From Dehalococcoidia bacterium (GTDB taxonomy: Bacteria; Chloroflexota; Dehalococcoidia; Tepidiformales; Tepidiformaceae), in contig JAJEIT010000094.1 in NCBI GenBank assembly GCA_022827945.1, positions 1-64,000 of the forward strand: 64,000 bases of DNA, written 5' to 3'. The notes under the pieces were generated by a model, which saw only the letters and a list, made by a program, of their open reading frames with translations, was not told the DNA's origin and searched no databases. A program made the translations under genes and the position numbers. Positions 9,040 to 18,003 of this stretch are shown here, piece after piece. Numbering within the stretch: position 1 is the stretch's first letter; every line of letters starts with the position of its first letter.

Positions 9040-9543
9040 GTGAAGCAGTACGACTCGCCCCCTGCCCTTTCCATCGACGCCGAAAAGAGCTACACCGCCA
9101 CCATCGAGACATCGGCCGGCTCGATGACGGCCGAGCTCTTTCCCGGCGACGCCCCCAACACCGTCAACAACTTCGTTTTCCTCGCCCGCGACGGCTTCTA
9201 CGACGACGTCATCTTCCACCGCGTCATCAGCGGCTTCATGATCCAGGGCGGCGACCCCACCGGCACCGGCCGCGGCGGTCCCGGCTACCGCTTCGACGAC
9301 GAGCCCGTCACCCGCTCCTACGACCGCGGGACGCTGGCCATGGCCAACGCCGGCCCCAACACGAACGGCAGCCAGTTCTTCATCATGCACGCCGACTACC
9401 CGCTGCCCCCGAACTACACCATCTTCGGCAAACTCACGGCGGGCGAGGATGTCGTCGACGCCATCGCCGGCGCCCAGACCGGCGCCAACGACCGGCCCGT
9501 CGACCCCGTCGCGATCAGCGGCGTCACCATCGCCGAGAGCTAA
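9040..9543 (+). CDS. cyclophilin-type peptidyl-prolyl cis-trans isomerase
   Basis: Cytoplasmic cyclophilin of 167 aa with no signal peptide. The fold-defining motifs are complete: FHRVISGFMIQGGDPTGTGR (catalytic Arg in FHR), GTLAMANAGPNTNGSQFFI and the C-terminal FGKLTAGEDVVDAI. The start is GTG 9040 with GGAG six bases upstream; longer upstream frames are ndk shadow. A TATGCT box near 9003 may give it a promoter separate from ndk. The convergent MFS gene ends 3 bp beyond its stop. Confidence 0.93.
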   Translation: MKQYDSPPALSIDAEKSYTATIETSAGSMTAELFPGDAPNTVNNFVFLARDGFYDDVIFHRVISGFMIQGGDPTGTGRGGPGYRFDDEPVTRSYDRGTLAMANAGPNTNGSQFFIMHADYPLPPNYTIFGKLTAGEDVVDAIAGAQTGANDRPVDPVAISGVTIAES

Positions 9544-9546
9544 CCC

Positions 9547-10782
9547 TCAGCGCTCCGCCGGCTTCCCCTCCGGCTCCGCCTCGTCCGGGTGTGTCGGCCG
9601 CGCGTATCCGTACACGAGTCCGTAGGCGATCGTCAGCACGGCCGTGAACCCGGCCACCATCGCCCCGGTCTGGAACGCCATCGGGGCGTCGTAGGCGTCC
9701 ACCACTGCCCCCCCGAGGGCGGGCCCGACGGCCAGCCCCAGCCCGCTCAGGGCCACCGACCACCCGATCAGCGTGCCCCGGTACGACTCCGGCGCCAGGT
9801 CCATCATCGAGGCGTTCAGGGCGGGCACCTGCTGCACGTGCCCGCTGAAGATTACCGCTGTCGCCGCCGCCGCCAGGAAGATGTTCGTCGTCGCCGCGGC
9901 GGTCATCGCCCCCGCGATGATCAGGAACTGCCCCAGCAGGAGCGGGAGCGTCCGCCCGATTCGGTCCGATAGGTGCCCCGACGGCACGTACAGGATTCCG
10001 CCCGCCACGACCGCAGGGATCAGAAAGACGGTCAGCTGCGCGAACGAGATGTCGAGCACGTTGTCGCCGTACGGCCGGATCGCGGGCACGAGCGAGCTAA
10101 TCCCGATCGTCGCCGAGAGGATCAGCGCGCTCAGGAACACCAGCCGTTTTGAGAAGACGCTGCGCAGCGGAGGGCGTTGCTCGTGCACCATCCCCAGTTC
10201 CCGCCGGTAAGCGGGGACGCCCATCTGGCCGGTGAGCAGTGCGCCCGCTACCGCCACGATCCCGATGATGAAGAGTGAGTCCGGGAAGGTCTCCACCAGC
10301 AGCGCTCCTATCAGCGCGCCCAGTCCGAACCCCAGCAACTGCCCCACGTTCAGGAACCCCACCACCTTGCCCCGTTCGCTCGGTGGGTAGAGATCCGCCC
10401 CGATGGCGTACGTGGCCGGCCAGATGAAGGCCGTCGAGATGCCCAGCAGCGCCGAGAACCCGAGATAGGCCCACTCCTGCTGGATCCCGCCCATGAGGGC
10501 CAGGGCCGGGACCATCAGCGCGAATCCCAGCAGGAGCGCGTACTTCCGCTCGATGCGGTCGCTGATCGCTCCCGCCGGGGTTTCGGAGAGGAAGCGGGCC
10601 CCTCCGTAGAGCGCCAGCAGATACCCTCCGAACCCATCGCTCGCCCCCAGGTTGTTCGGGACGAACTCCTGGAAGATCGCGAAGATCACGATCCCCAGCG
10701 CCACCTGCGCGCAGAAGATGCTGAACCCGAGGGCATGCGGCGCCCCCGTCAGCCAGGTGCGCAAGGCCAGCCACAGCCGCAT
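9547..10782 (-). CDS. MFS transporter
   Basis: A 411-aa membrane protein with about twelve hydrophobic segments and the MFS loop signatures DRIERKYALLLG (after TM2) and SDRIGRTLPLLLGQF (after TM8). The first half shows LGIVIFAIFQEF and YLLALYGGARFLSETPAG. The substrate cannot be read from the sequence; the layout resembles drug or sugar efflux permeases. It is a single gene facing the upstream operon and starts just after a TAGAGT box. Confidence 0.85.
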   Translation of the reverse strand: MRLWLALRTWLTGAPHALGFSIFCAQVALGIVIFAIFQEFVPNNLGASDGFGGYLLALYGGARFLSETPAGAISDRIERKYALLLGFALMVPALALMGGIQQEWAYLGFSALLGISTAFIWPATYAIGADLYPPSERGKVVGFLNVGQLLGFGLGALIGALLVETFPDSLFIIGIVAVAGALLTGQMGVPAYRRELGMVHEQRPPLRSVFSKRLVFLSALILSATIGISSLVPAIRPYGDNVLDISFAQLTVFLIPAVVAGGILYVPSGHLSDRIGRTLPLLLGQFLIIAGAMTAAATTNIFLAAAATAVIFSGHVQQVPALNASMMDLAPESYRGTLIGWSVALSGLGLAVGPALGGAVVDAYDAPMAFQTGAMVAGFTAVLTIAYGLVYGYARPTHPDEAEPEGKPAER

Positions 10783-10788
10783 CCCGAG

Positions 10789-10794
10789 ACTCTA
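10789..10794 (-). promoter_or_regulatory. -10-like box of MFS gene, leaderless geometry
   Basis: TAGAGT on the minus strand, six bases before the ATG at 10782. No Shine-Dalgarno sequence is seen. Confidence 0.5.
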
Positions 10795-10858
10795 CCGGTG
10801 CGTACCGCTGTGGGCCTTGTCCTCCGCACACTCTCTGGTCCGTTGTCCCCACCGCGCC

Positions 10859-10864
10859 TATCCT
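10859..10864 (+). promoter_or_regulatory. -10-like box for the SirB1-like/crp operon
   Basis: TATCCT, nine bases before the GTG at 10874. No Shine-Dalgarno sequence is visible, consistent with a leaderless or near-leaderless mRNA. Confidence 0.45.
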
Positions 10865-10873
10865 GAACTCGCG

Positions 10874-11707
10874 GTGGAGAACACCCCCGAGAGCGATTTT
10901 GCCCAGGCGATCGCTGGACACGACCACGAGGTCGACCTCTTCGGCGGCGCCGTTGCCATCGCCCGTCTTGGACGTGACGACGTAGACGCGCACGCCCTCG
11001 CCCGCGAGCTCGACCTCATCGCCGAGACGGTCCGTGAGCGTGACGCCGAGCGCTCCGGGCCCGGGCAGCTGGCCCGCGCCGTCACCGCCGAGCTTTTCGA
11101 GACGCTCGGCTATCGCGGCAACCGCGAGCACTACACCGACCCCGAGAACAGCTACATCGATCGCGTCATCGAGCGCCGTCTCGGCATCCCCATCACCCTC
11201 TCCCTCGTCTACATGGAGATTGCCCAGCGCGTCGGTCTGGAGTGCGACGGCATCGGCTTCCCCGGCCACTTTCTTGTGCGCTGCGGGGGCGACGACGGCT
11301 TTTTCCTCGACCCCTTCAACGCCGGGGAACAGCTCACCCGCGAGGACCTCGAGGGACGCCTCGAAGGCCACACATCCGACCTCCCCAGCATCGACTCGCT
11401 CCTCGCCGCCGTCACTCGTCGCCAGATTCTCCAGCGCATGCTCGTCAACCTCTGCGGGGCCTACCAGGGCACGGGTGATGCCCCCCGCTGGATCGACGCC
11501 CTCGGCTTCCGTCTGCGCCTCGAGCCATGGAACGCGGCGCTCTATCTGGAGCGGGGTCTTCTCTACTACCAGCAGGGAGAGGAAGCGCTTGCCTTGGCTG
11601 ATCTCGAACGGTACGTTGGCAGCGGTGAAACGAATCTGAGTCCGCAAGCGCTCCGCGTACTCGATGACCTCCGAATGCGGCTTGGACGGGAAGGGGGGAC
11701 TTCATGA
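10874..11707 (+). CDS. SirB1-family transglutaminase-like/TPR protein
   Basis: A 277-aa SirB1 (YchA-like) protein. Its family core is GIPITLSLVYMEIAQRVGLE, then GFPGHFLVRC and FFLDPFNAG near residues 110-150, followed by a helical repeat tail (YLERGLLYYQQGEEALALAD). The fold is transglutaminase-like but the molecular function is unsettled. The start is taken at GTG 10874, because upstream sequence in frame overlaps the divergent MFS region and is not conserved in type. The stop overlaps the Crp ATG (ATGA). Confidence 0.8.
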   Translation: MENTPESDFAQAIAGHDHEVDLFGGAVAIARLGRDDVDAHALARELDLIAETVRERDAERSGPGQLARAVTAELFETLGYRGNREHYTDPENSYIDRVIERRLGIPITLSLVYMEIAQRVGLECDGIGFPGHFLVRCGGDDGFFLDPFNAGEQLTREDLEGRLEGHTSDLPSIDSLLAAVTRRQILQRMLVNLCGAYQGTGDAPRWIDALGFRLRLEPWNAALYLERGLLYYQQGEEALALADLERYVGSGETNLSPQALRVLDDLRMRLGREGGTS

Positions 11708-12498
11708 CGGGCGTTCTGCCCTGCGCCCCCTCTGGCAGCCAGCCGCCCCGGCGCCGCCAGATCCAGATCGATGCCTACCTGCGCATCGCCCGCTCGTTGC
11801 GCCGCATCTCGCGCATCATGAACGTCCTCACGGACGCCGAGCTGGACCGCCTTATCCCCCTCCTCACCGAGCGTCGCTTCTCCTCCCGCCAGCTGCTCTT
11901 TTCCGCCGGGGAGGTTCCCGAACGGGTCTTCCTCCTCCTCAAGGGCCGCGTCAAGCTTTACCACACCTCCGACAACGGCAAGGAGGTCATCATCGACATC
12001 GCCGGCAAGGGCGACCTGGTGGGCGATGTGGCCATCCTCGAGGGAGAAGACCACACCATCTATGCCCGCGCCCTCGAGGAGACCGTCGTCGTCGCGATCT
12101 GTTGGGACGACTTCTTTTACCTCGTGCAGCACTCCCCGGGGCTGGCCTTCACCATGGCCGAGATCATGGCCCGCCGCCTCTCCGGCGTGCAGCGCACCCT
12201 CATGAACCTGGTCTCCAAGCCCGTCTCCGGGCGACTCGCCGACGCGCTCCTCGATCGTGTCGATGGCGACGATGTGCGCCTCGGCCTCACCCATGAGGAG
12301 CTCGGCCAGACCATCGGCACGAGCCGCGAGACCGTTACCGCGCTTCTCAGCCGCTTCGTCACCCTCGGCGCCATCGAACACGGCGACGGCGGCTACCGTC
12401 TCGTCGATGAGGAGCTGCTGCGCAAGATCGCCAGCGGTGCGGTCGCCGTCTCGCCGCGCCACCCCGTTCGAGGCCAGCCGACCGCCCCCAAGTCTTGA
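11704..12498 (+). CDS. Crp/Fnr-family transcriptional regulator
   Basis: A cyclic-nucleotide-binding beta-roll over residues 40-150 (QLLFSAGEVPERVFLLLKGR, then GDLVGDVAILEGEDH) is followed by a winged HTH near 195-235 (LTHEELGQTIGTSRETVTAL). There is no N-terminal cysteine cluster, so it is not an Fe-S Fnr. The cAMP-site Arg/Glu pattern is not clearly conserved, so the ligand is uncertain. The 35-residue N-terminal extension is Pro/Arg-rich and may be shorter in reality. It is coupled to the SirB1-like gene and to the GDPD gene (TTGA overlap). Confidence 0.88.
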   Translation: MTGVLPCAPSGSQPPRRRQIQIDAYLRIARSLRRISRIMNVLTDAELDRLIPLLTERRFSSRQLLFSAGEVPERVFLLLKGRVKLYHTSDNGKEVIIDIAGKGDLVGDVAILEGEDHTIYARALEETVVVAICWDDFFYLVQHSPGLAFTMAEIMARRLSGVQRTLMNLVSKPVSGRLADALLDRVDGDDVRLGLTHEELGQTIGTSRETVTALLSRFVTLGAIEHGDGGYRLVDEELLRKIASGAVAVSPRHPVRGQPTAPKS

Positions 12499-13202
12499 GC
12501 GCCCCCGGTGGCAGCGGCGCGCAGGCATTCGCCGGCGTGTCGTCGCGCCCCGCCCTCATCGCCCACGGAGGCGGGAACGGTCCCGGCGCCGTCCGCGACG
12601 CGCTCGCCGCCAGCGCCCCCTTCATCGAGGTCGACCTCTGGCTCCACCACGGACGCCTGGAGGCCCGCCACGAGCGCCGCCTCCCCGGCCCCCTGCCTAT
12701 CCTCTATGAACTCTGGTACCTCATGCCCGCACCCCGCCCGCCCTACTACCTCGAGGATCTGCTGCTCGCCTGCGAAGGCCGAGCCAGCGTCCTGCTCGAC
12801 CTGAAGAACGGTCTCGGCAAGCTTGCGCCCATCCTCCGCCAGGCCCTCGCGGCCTTCGGGAAGAGCGTCGACGTGGTCGCCTCCTCGCCGAACTGGCCCC
12901 TGCTCCGCGAGGTCAAGGTCGCATGCCCCTGGCTCGACCTGTACTACTCAATCGACACTCCCGACCAGTTCGACCTGTTCCAGTCCGTGATGCTGCACGA
13001 CCCCCTGCCCGCCGGCGTCTCCTGCCGCCACACGCTGCTCGACCGGAACACCGTTCGCGACTTTCACGATGCCGGGCTCGCCGTAGCTGCCTGGACCGTC
13101 GATGACGGCGACCGTGCCCGCGACCTCCTGCGGTGGGGCGTCGACGCCATCACCACCAACCGGGTCGAGGAGATACGCGCCGCGCTCCCCCAGTCCCCGT
13201 GA
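12495..13202 (+). CDS. glycerophosphodiester phosphodiesterase-like protein
   Basis: A GDPD-type TIM barrel of 235 aa: PALIAHGGGNGPGA at the N-terminus, FIEVDLWLHHGRLEARHE (metal/acid region), VLLDLKNGLGK, and the C-terminal AAWTVDDGDRARDLLRWGVD followed by AITTN. The usual HR and HD motifs are replaced by HG and HE, so it is a divergent member and its glycerophosphodiester substrate is unproven. It starts on TTG 12495, overlapping the Crp stop (TTGA). An in-frame GTG near 12540, just before the conserved region, is an alternative. Confidence 0.75.
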   Translation: MSAPGGSGAQAFAGVSSRPALIAHGGGNGPGAVRDALAASAPFIEVDLWLHHGRLEARHERRLPGPLPILYELWYLMPAPRPPYYLEDLLLACEGRASVLLDLKNGLGKLAPILRQALAAFGKSVDVVASSPNWPLLREVKVACPWLDLYYSIDTPDQFDLFQSVMLHDPLPAGVSCRHTLLDRNTVRDFHDAGLAVAAWTVDDGDRARDLLRWGVDAITTNRVEEIRAALPQSP

Positions 13203-14407
13203 GCGCTGCTCGCCCCCTCGCCGTCTACGTCCACATCCCCTTCTGCGTGCGCGTCTGCGGCTACTGCGACTTCAACACCTACGCCGGAATGGACGCCGTC
13301 AAGGACGCCTACACCGCCGCCGTCGTCGCCGAGATCGAGGCCTGGGCGCCCCGCATCGCCGGCCGCGAGGTGACATCCGTCTCCTTCGGCGGAGGCACTC
13401 CCGGCGAGATGGCGGCCGGCTCGCTGGTCGCCATCATCGATGCCGTCCGCGCTGCCGCCGCCCTTGCCCCCGCCGCCGAGATCAGCCTTGAGGCCAACCC
13501 CGGCACTACCTCCGCCCCGGCCCTCCGCGACCTTGCCCGTGCCGGTGTGAATCGCATCTCCTTCGGCGCCCAGAGCTTCGACGCCTCGGAGCTCGCCTTC
13601 CTCGACCGCGTCCACACCCCCGAAGCCACCTCCGCCTCCCTCCACCTCGCCCGCGAGGCCGGCATTCGCAGCGTCAACCTCGACCTGATGTACGGCCTCC
13701 CCGACCAGACCCCGGCGGCCTGGCAGGCGACCCTCGGGCGGGCCCTCGACCTCGCCCCGGAACACCTCTCCCTGTACGCCCTCACCGTGGAGCCGGGCAC
13801 GCCCCTCGACGGGCGGGTCGAACGCGGCGAGGTCGCCCCTCTCGACCCCGACGCGGTGGCCGCCATGTATGAGGACGCTGCCGAACGTCTAGCCGCCTCC
13901 GGCTATCGCCAGTACGAGCTTTCGAACTGGGCTCGACCCGGCCACGAGAGCCGTCACAACCTCGTCTACTGGACCTGGGGCGACTACCTCGGCATCGGCG
14001 CGGGCGCTCACGGTTTCCTCGATGGCGAGCGCTTCGAGAATGTCGCCCACCCTCGCGCCTACATCGACGCCGTCCGCCACGATGGACGCGCCATCGCCGA
14101 GGCCGTCCGCCCCGACGCCGCCACCTCCATGTCGGACTGGCTCGCCCTCCGCCTGCGCCTCGTCGAAGGCTTCAACGCAGCCGCGTTCGCCACGACCTTC
14201 GGCGAGTCCCTCGAGGCCGCCGCCGGACCGCCCCTCGACGCCTGCCGCGCCGCCGGCATCCTCGAAGACTCCGGTGGCCGCCTGCGCCTCACCCCCCGGG
14301 GCCGCCTCCTCCACAACGAGGTTGCGGTGCAGGTCATGCTCCACCTTCAGGAACGCGCTGAAGAGTCCCCCTCCGTCACGCGAGGTGGCGCCTCAGGCGT
14401 GGCATAA
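13199..14407 (+). CDS. hemW: HemW-like radical SAM protein (coproporphyrinogen III oxidase-like)
   Basis: A 402-aa HemN/HemW-family radical SAM protein. The N-terminal HIPFCVRVCGYCDF supplies the CxxxCxxC cluster, followed by SVSFGGGTPGE, ISLEANPGT, RISFGAQSFD and NLDLMYGLPDQT. The short N-terminus that goes straight to the cluster fits HemW (heme chaperone) better than HemN. The C-terminal HemN_C-like domain ends around LTPRGRLLHNEV. The start is GTG 13199, overlapping the GDPD stop; the upstream extension is shadow of that gene. Confidence 0.9.
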   Translation: MSAARPLAVYVHIPFCVRVCGYCDFNTYAGMDAVKDAYTAAVVAEIEAWAPRIAGREVTSVSFGGGTPGEMAAGSLVAIIDAVRAAAALAPAAEISLEANPGTTSAPALRDLARAGVNRISFGAQSFDASELAFLDRVHTPEATSASLHLAREAGIRSVNLDLMYGLPDQTPAAWQATLGRALDLAPEHLSLYALTVEPGTPLDGRVERGEVAPLDPDAVAAMYEDAAERLAASGYRQYELSNWARPGHESRHNLVYWTWGDYLGIGAGAHGFLDGERFENVAHPRAYIDAVRHDGRAIAEAVRPDAATSMSDWLALRLRLVEGFNAAAFATTFGESLEAAAGPPLDACRAAGILEDSGGRLRLTPRGRLLHNEVAVQVMLHLQERAEESPSVTRGGASGVA

Positions 14408-14408
14408 T
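14403..14408 (+). promoter_or_regulatory. possible -10 box of selB
   Basis: CATAAT, twelve bases before the selB ATG, in the only short gap of this operon. It would give a leader of about 5 nt. Confidence 0.35.
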
Positions 14409-14420
14409 CGCTGCACGCCC

Positions 14421-16283
14421 ATGTACGTCGTTGGTACCGCTGGTCACGTCGACCACGGCAAGAGCGCCCTCGTGCGCGCCCTCACCAACATCGACCCCGA
14501 CCGCCTCCGTGAGGAGAAGGAACGCGGACTCACCATCGACCTCGGCTTCGCCTGGCTTGCCCTGCCCTCGGGACGCGACATAAGCATCGTGGACGTCCCC
14601 GGGCACGAGCGTTTCATCAAGAACATGCTCGCCGGCGCCGGTGGCGTCGATCTCGCCCTCCTCGTCGTCGCCGCCGACGAGGGTCCCATGCCCCAGACCC
14701 GCGAGCACCTCGCCATCCTCGACCTGCTCGACGTCCCTGCAGGTGTCGTCGCCATCACCAAGTGCGACCTCGCCGAGGAGGAGTACGTCGACCTCGTGGA
14801 GGAGGAGATCGCCGACACGCTCGCCGGCTCCCGCCTCGAAGGAGCCCCCATCGTGCGCACCTCCGCGACGACCGGCGATGGCCTCGACGACCTAGTCGCC
14901 ACCCTCGACACGGCGCTCGACGCCACGCCCCCGAAACGCGACCTCGGTCGCCCCCGCCTCCCCATCGATCGCGCCTTCACCATCCAGGGGTTCGGCGCCG
15001 TCGTCACCGGCACGCTGCTGGACGGTAGCCTCGAAGTGGGCCAGGAGATCGAGGTCCAGCCCGGCGGCCTCCGGGGACGCATCCGCGGCCTCCAGCGTCA
15101 CGGCGAGAAGGTCGAGCGCCTCGCGCCCGGAACGCGCGCCGCCGTCAACGTGAGCGGCATCCGCACGGAGCAGCTGCGGCGCGGCATGGTGCTCGCCGCT
15201 CGCGACGTGCTCAAACCCGCCTACGCCCTCGACGTTCGCCTCAAGGCGACCGACATCCTCACCCACCCCCTAGCCCACGACGCGGGCGTGACCTTCCTCT
15301 CCGCCACCGCCGAGTCCGAGGCGAAGGTTCGCTTCCTCGACCGCGAAGAGCTTGCCCCCGCGGAGACGGGCTGGGCCCAGCTCGTGCTCGAGACCCCCGT
15401 CGCCGTCCTCGCGCACGATAGCTGCATCGTGCGTACCCCCAACGAGACCGTCGCCGGCGGGCCCATCGCCGCCGTCAACCCGCGCCGCCACCGCCGCAAC
15501 CACCTCCCGACGCTCGAAGGGCTGGAGCGCCAGCTCGAAGCGCCCCCCGCCGAGCGTCTCGCCGACCTCCTCGCCGCCGGCCCCCAGCCCCGCGCCGCCC
15601 TCGGCGCCGCCCTCGGTCTCGAGTCTGACGAAGCCAGCGCTGCCGCCGCCGACCTCGTGGCCTCCGGCCGCGCCAGCGACCACGGCCCCCTCCTCGCCGG
15701 CCGCCCCTGGCTCGCCGCCGCCGCCGCTGACCTCGCTGCGGCCGTCCGCGACTACCTCGCGGAGCATCCCCTCCGCCCCGCCGCTCCCCGCGAGCATCTT
15801 CGCAGCCGACTCGCCCTCGAACCGCAGCTCTTCGAGCTCGTCGCCGCCGAGGGTGTCGCTACCGGCGACCTCGTCGAGCGCCCGGGTGGCGGGTTCCACC
15901 CGCCCGGCTACACCGTCAGCCTCACCGCCGCCCAGCAGGAGCAGGCCGACGCGTTCATCGACGCCGTCAGGGCCGGGGGCGCCAGCCCCCCCACCGAGTC
16001 CCTCCCCCCTTCCGACCTGCTCGCTTACCTCGCCGGTGCGGGACTGGTCGAGGACACGGGCTCGGGCGTCGTCTTCGAGTCCGGGGTCTACGCGGACCTT
16101 GTCGGGCGGATCCGCGAGCACATCGAGGCGAACGGCTCTGTCAGCCTCGCCGAGGTGCGGGACCTCTTCGGCACGAGCCGCAAGTACGCTCAGGCCCTGC
16201 TTGAGCACCTCGACGCAACCCACGTGACCCGCCGCACCGGCGATGTCCGAGTCCTCCGCTCCCCCCTGGAGGCCCGCCGGTGA
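14421..16283 (+). CDS. selB: selenocysteine-specific translation elongation factor SelB
   Basis: A GTPase that brings Sec-tRNA to UGA codons by binding the SECIS element. The 620-aa protein has the G-motifs GTAGHVDHGKSALVRAL, DVPGHERFIKNMLAGAGG and ITKCDLAE, an EF-Tu-like domain 2/3 (GFGAVVTGTLLDG, LRRGMVLAA) and the C-terminal winged-helix array ending SLAEVRDLFGTSRKYAQALL. Full length shows it is not a generic EF-Tu. No selA, selD or tRNA-Sec is in the window. The stop overlaps the nurA GTG (GTGA). Confidence 0.96.
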   Translation: MYVVGTAGHVDHGKSALVRALTNIDPDRLREEKERGLTIDLGFAWLALPSGRDISIVDVPGHERFIKNMLAGAGGVDLALLVVAADEGPMPQTREHLAILDLLDVPAGVVAITKCDLAEEEYVDLVEEEIADTLAGSRLEGAPIVRTSATTGDGLDDLVATLDTALDATPPKRDLGRPRLPIDRAFTIQGFGAVVTGTLLDGSLEVGQEIEVQPGGLRGRIRGLQRHGEKVERLAPGTRAAVNVSGIRTEQLRRGMVLAARDVLKPAYALDVRLKATDILTHPLAHDAGVTFLSATAESEAKVRFLDREELAPAETGWAQLVLETPVAVLAHDSCIVRTPNETVAGGPIAAVNPRRHRRNHLPTLEGLERQLEAPPAERLADLLAAGPQPRAALGAALGLESDEASAAAADLVASGRASDHGPLLAGRPWLAAAAADLAAAVRDYLAEHPLRPAAPREHLRSRLALEPQLFELVAAEGVATGDLVERPGGGFHPPGYTVSLTAAQQEQADAFIDAVRAGGASPPTESLPPSDLLAYLAGAGLVEDTGSGVVFESGVYADLVGRIREHIEANGSVSLAEVRDLFGTSRKYAQALLEHLDATHVTRRTGDVRVLRSPLEARR

Positions 16284-17422
16284 CGCTGCGCATGGATACC
16301 GTCGCCGCCGAGCTTCCGGCCCTCATCGCCCGCCACGAGGAGACTCGCGCTGCGGCCGGCGAGGCCATCGAGGGTGCCCGCAATGCCCTCCGCGAGTGGA
16401 GCGACGACCCCGTGGCCGCCTCCGCCCGCATCGAGCAGGCGCTCGGCGGGCAGGCCGTTCCCTACGCCCTCGCCGAGGACGACCCCGCCGCCACCTGCCC
16501 CACCCCCTCCCTCGGCCCCGTCACCGTCATCGGCGTCGATGGCTCCTCCATCACCCCCAATCGCTTCTCCACCGTCCGCTGTTACGCCATCAACATCGGT
16601 CACGCCCTCCTCCCCTACGGCGTCCCCGTCGAGCCTTCCCTCGACGCCGTCGCCGAGGTCGGCCTCGATGGCGACCTCCTCGAAGGCTCGGCCGGCATGC
16701 GCCAGGCCCCGCGTGGCCTCGCCACGCGTCTCCTCCGCGACGTGCGTGAGCTGGAGTGCGGCGTCGAGCTCGCTGTCCCGGCTGCCGAGGCCGGCCCCGC
16801 CGTCCTCCTCCTCGATGGCACCCTCCTCCCCTGGGACCTCCACACCCGCCAGGCGTCCGATGAGGCCCTCGCTCCCTACCGCAACCGCACGATCGAAGCC
16901 CTCGACCGCATTCGCGCCTGTGGCGAACCCCTCAGCATGGGCGCCTATATCTCCGCATCCGCCGCCCGCGAGGTCGTGGCTGCCCTCGACGTGCTCGCCC
17001 CGTCCCCGCCCTCCGCCCCGCCCCTCACCGATGGCGACGTGTTTCGCGGCCTGCTGCAGCCCGGCGAACGCAGCGCCATCTTCCACTCGCGCAGCAGCCG
17101 CCGTGGGAGCGTCGAGTCCCTGCTTCCCGGCCACGAGGTCGCCCTCTTCTACCTCCGCGTCGGCGACGACATTGCCCGCGTCGAGCTCCCCGCCTGGGCG
17201 GCCACGCCCACCCAGGTCGACCGCCTCCACGCCACCCTCGTCGACCAGTGCGAGCGCTGCGAGGGATACCCGCGCGCCCTACAGGAGGCGCACGAGCAGG
17301 CCGTCATCTCTGCCTCGGACCGTGAGCAGTTCGAGCGCCTGCTTGACCGCCTCGCCGGCGACGCTGGCATTCGCGCGCCCCTCAACGGCAAGCAGCAGAG
17401 CAAGCGGAGGAGGTCGATCTGA
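16280..17422 (+). CDS. nurA: NurA-domain 5'-3' nuclease
   Basis: A NurA nuclease of 380 aa, partner of HerA in DNA-end resection in archaea and some bacteria. The RNase H-like core shows TVIGVDGSSITPNRF (catalytic Asp near residue 84), LLLDGTLLPWDL (second acidic site) and the C-terminal GYPRALQEAHEQAVISASDR, which is NurA-specific. Position supports this: it is followed by a HAS-barrel protein and the HerA ATPase with 4-bp overlaps. A GGAGGAGG near its 3' end serves the next gene. Confidence 0.9.
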   Translation: MTLRMDTVAAELPALIARHEETRAAAGEAIEGARNALREWSDDPVAASARIEQALGGQAVPYALAEDDPAATCPTPSLGPVTVIGVDGSSITPNRFSTVRCYAINIGHALLPYGVPVEPSLDAVAEVGLDGDLLEGSAGMRQAPRGLATRLLRDVRELECGVELAVPAAEAGPAVLLLDGTLLPWDLHTRQASDEALAPYRNRTIEALDRIRACGEPLSMGAYISASAAREVVAALDVLAPSPPSAPPLTDGDVFRGLLQPGERSAIFHSRSSRRGSVESLLPGHEVALFYLRVGDDIARVELPAWAATPTQVDRLHATLVDQCERCEGYPRALQEAHEQAVISASDREQFERLLDRLAGDAGIRAPLNGKQQSKRRRSI

Positions 17423-17451
17423 GCGAGACTTGCCGCGTCGTCAACGCCAGC

Positions 17452-18003
17452 GTGCGCGCCTTCGAGTGCGCCTACTCCCGCTACACGAGCGAGCCCTTCG
17501 CCCTCGGCCAGATGCTCGTCGTGCGCGAAGGGCGCTGTGACACTTTCGGCGTCGTGACCGGCAGCGAGAGCGGCCCCGACGACCCCTCCCGTCCCCTCGT
17601 CCCCCGTGGCGATCCCGGGCAGAGCGCTGCCGCCGTCATGGCGGACAACCCCGAGATCGAGATGCTCCTGCGCACAACCCTCACCGTCGCCATCTGCGGG
17701 CACATCGACCGCGAGGTCGCCCGCCCCGCCCTCCCGCCCATGCCCCCGCCCCTTCTCGCCGAGGTGCAGGCCGCTACCGACGAGGAGAAGGTCCGCATCG
17801 CCGACGAGGGGCGCTTCCTCGTCCCCCTCCTCGCCAACCCCGCCGCCGACGATGCCGTCGTCGCCGCCGCCATCCGCGAGGTCGCCCGCGCTGCCGGTCC
17901 CGGGGAGCGCCCCTTCCTCGTCGCGGCCGGCAAGGAGCTCGCGCGCCTCCTCAAGGCCGAACCTTCCCGCCTCACGAGTATCCTCCGAGCGGTGGAACCA
18001 TGA
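17452..18003 (+). CDS. HAS-barrel protein between NurA and HerA
   Basis: A small protein (183 aa from GTG 17452) whose N-terminal segment (RAFECAYSRYTSEPFALGQM, then LVVREGRCDTFGVVTG) looks like the HAS barrel that precedes HerA-type ATPases. The rest is helical. Similarity continues upstream as SETCRVVNASV, so the true start may be CTG 17419: it overlaps the nurA stop as CTGA and is preceded at ideal distance by GGAGGAGG (17407-17414). I keep GTG as the conservative start. It probably acts with HerA/NurA as an adaptor. Its stop overlaps herA (ATGA). Confidence 0.75.
   Translation: MRAFECAYSRYTSEPFALGQMLVVREGRCDTFGVVTGSESGPDDPSRPLVPRGDPGQSAAAVMADNPEIEMLLRTTLTVAICGHIDREVARPALPPMPPPLLAEVQAATDEEKVRIADEGRFLVPLLANPAADDAVVAAAIREVARAAGPGERPFLVAAGKELARLLKAEPSRLTSILRAVEP

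Noticed and set aside
14022-14420. N-terminal extension of selB
   Set aside because: It overlaps hemW in another frame; SelB homology begins at ATG 14421 after a CATAAT box.
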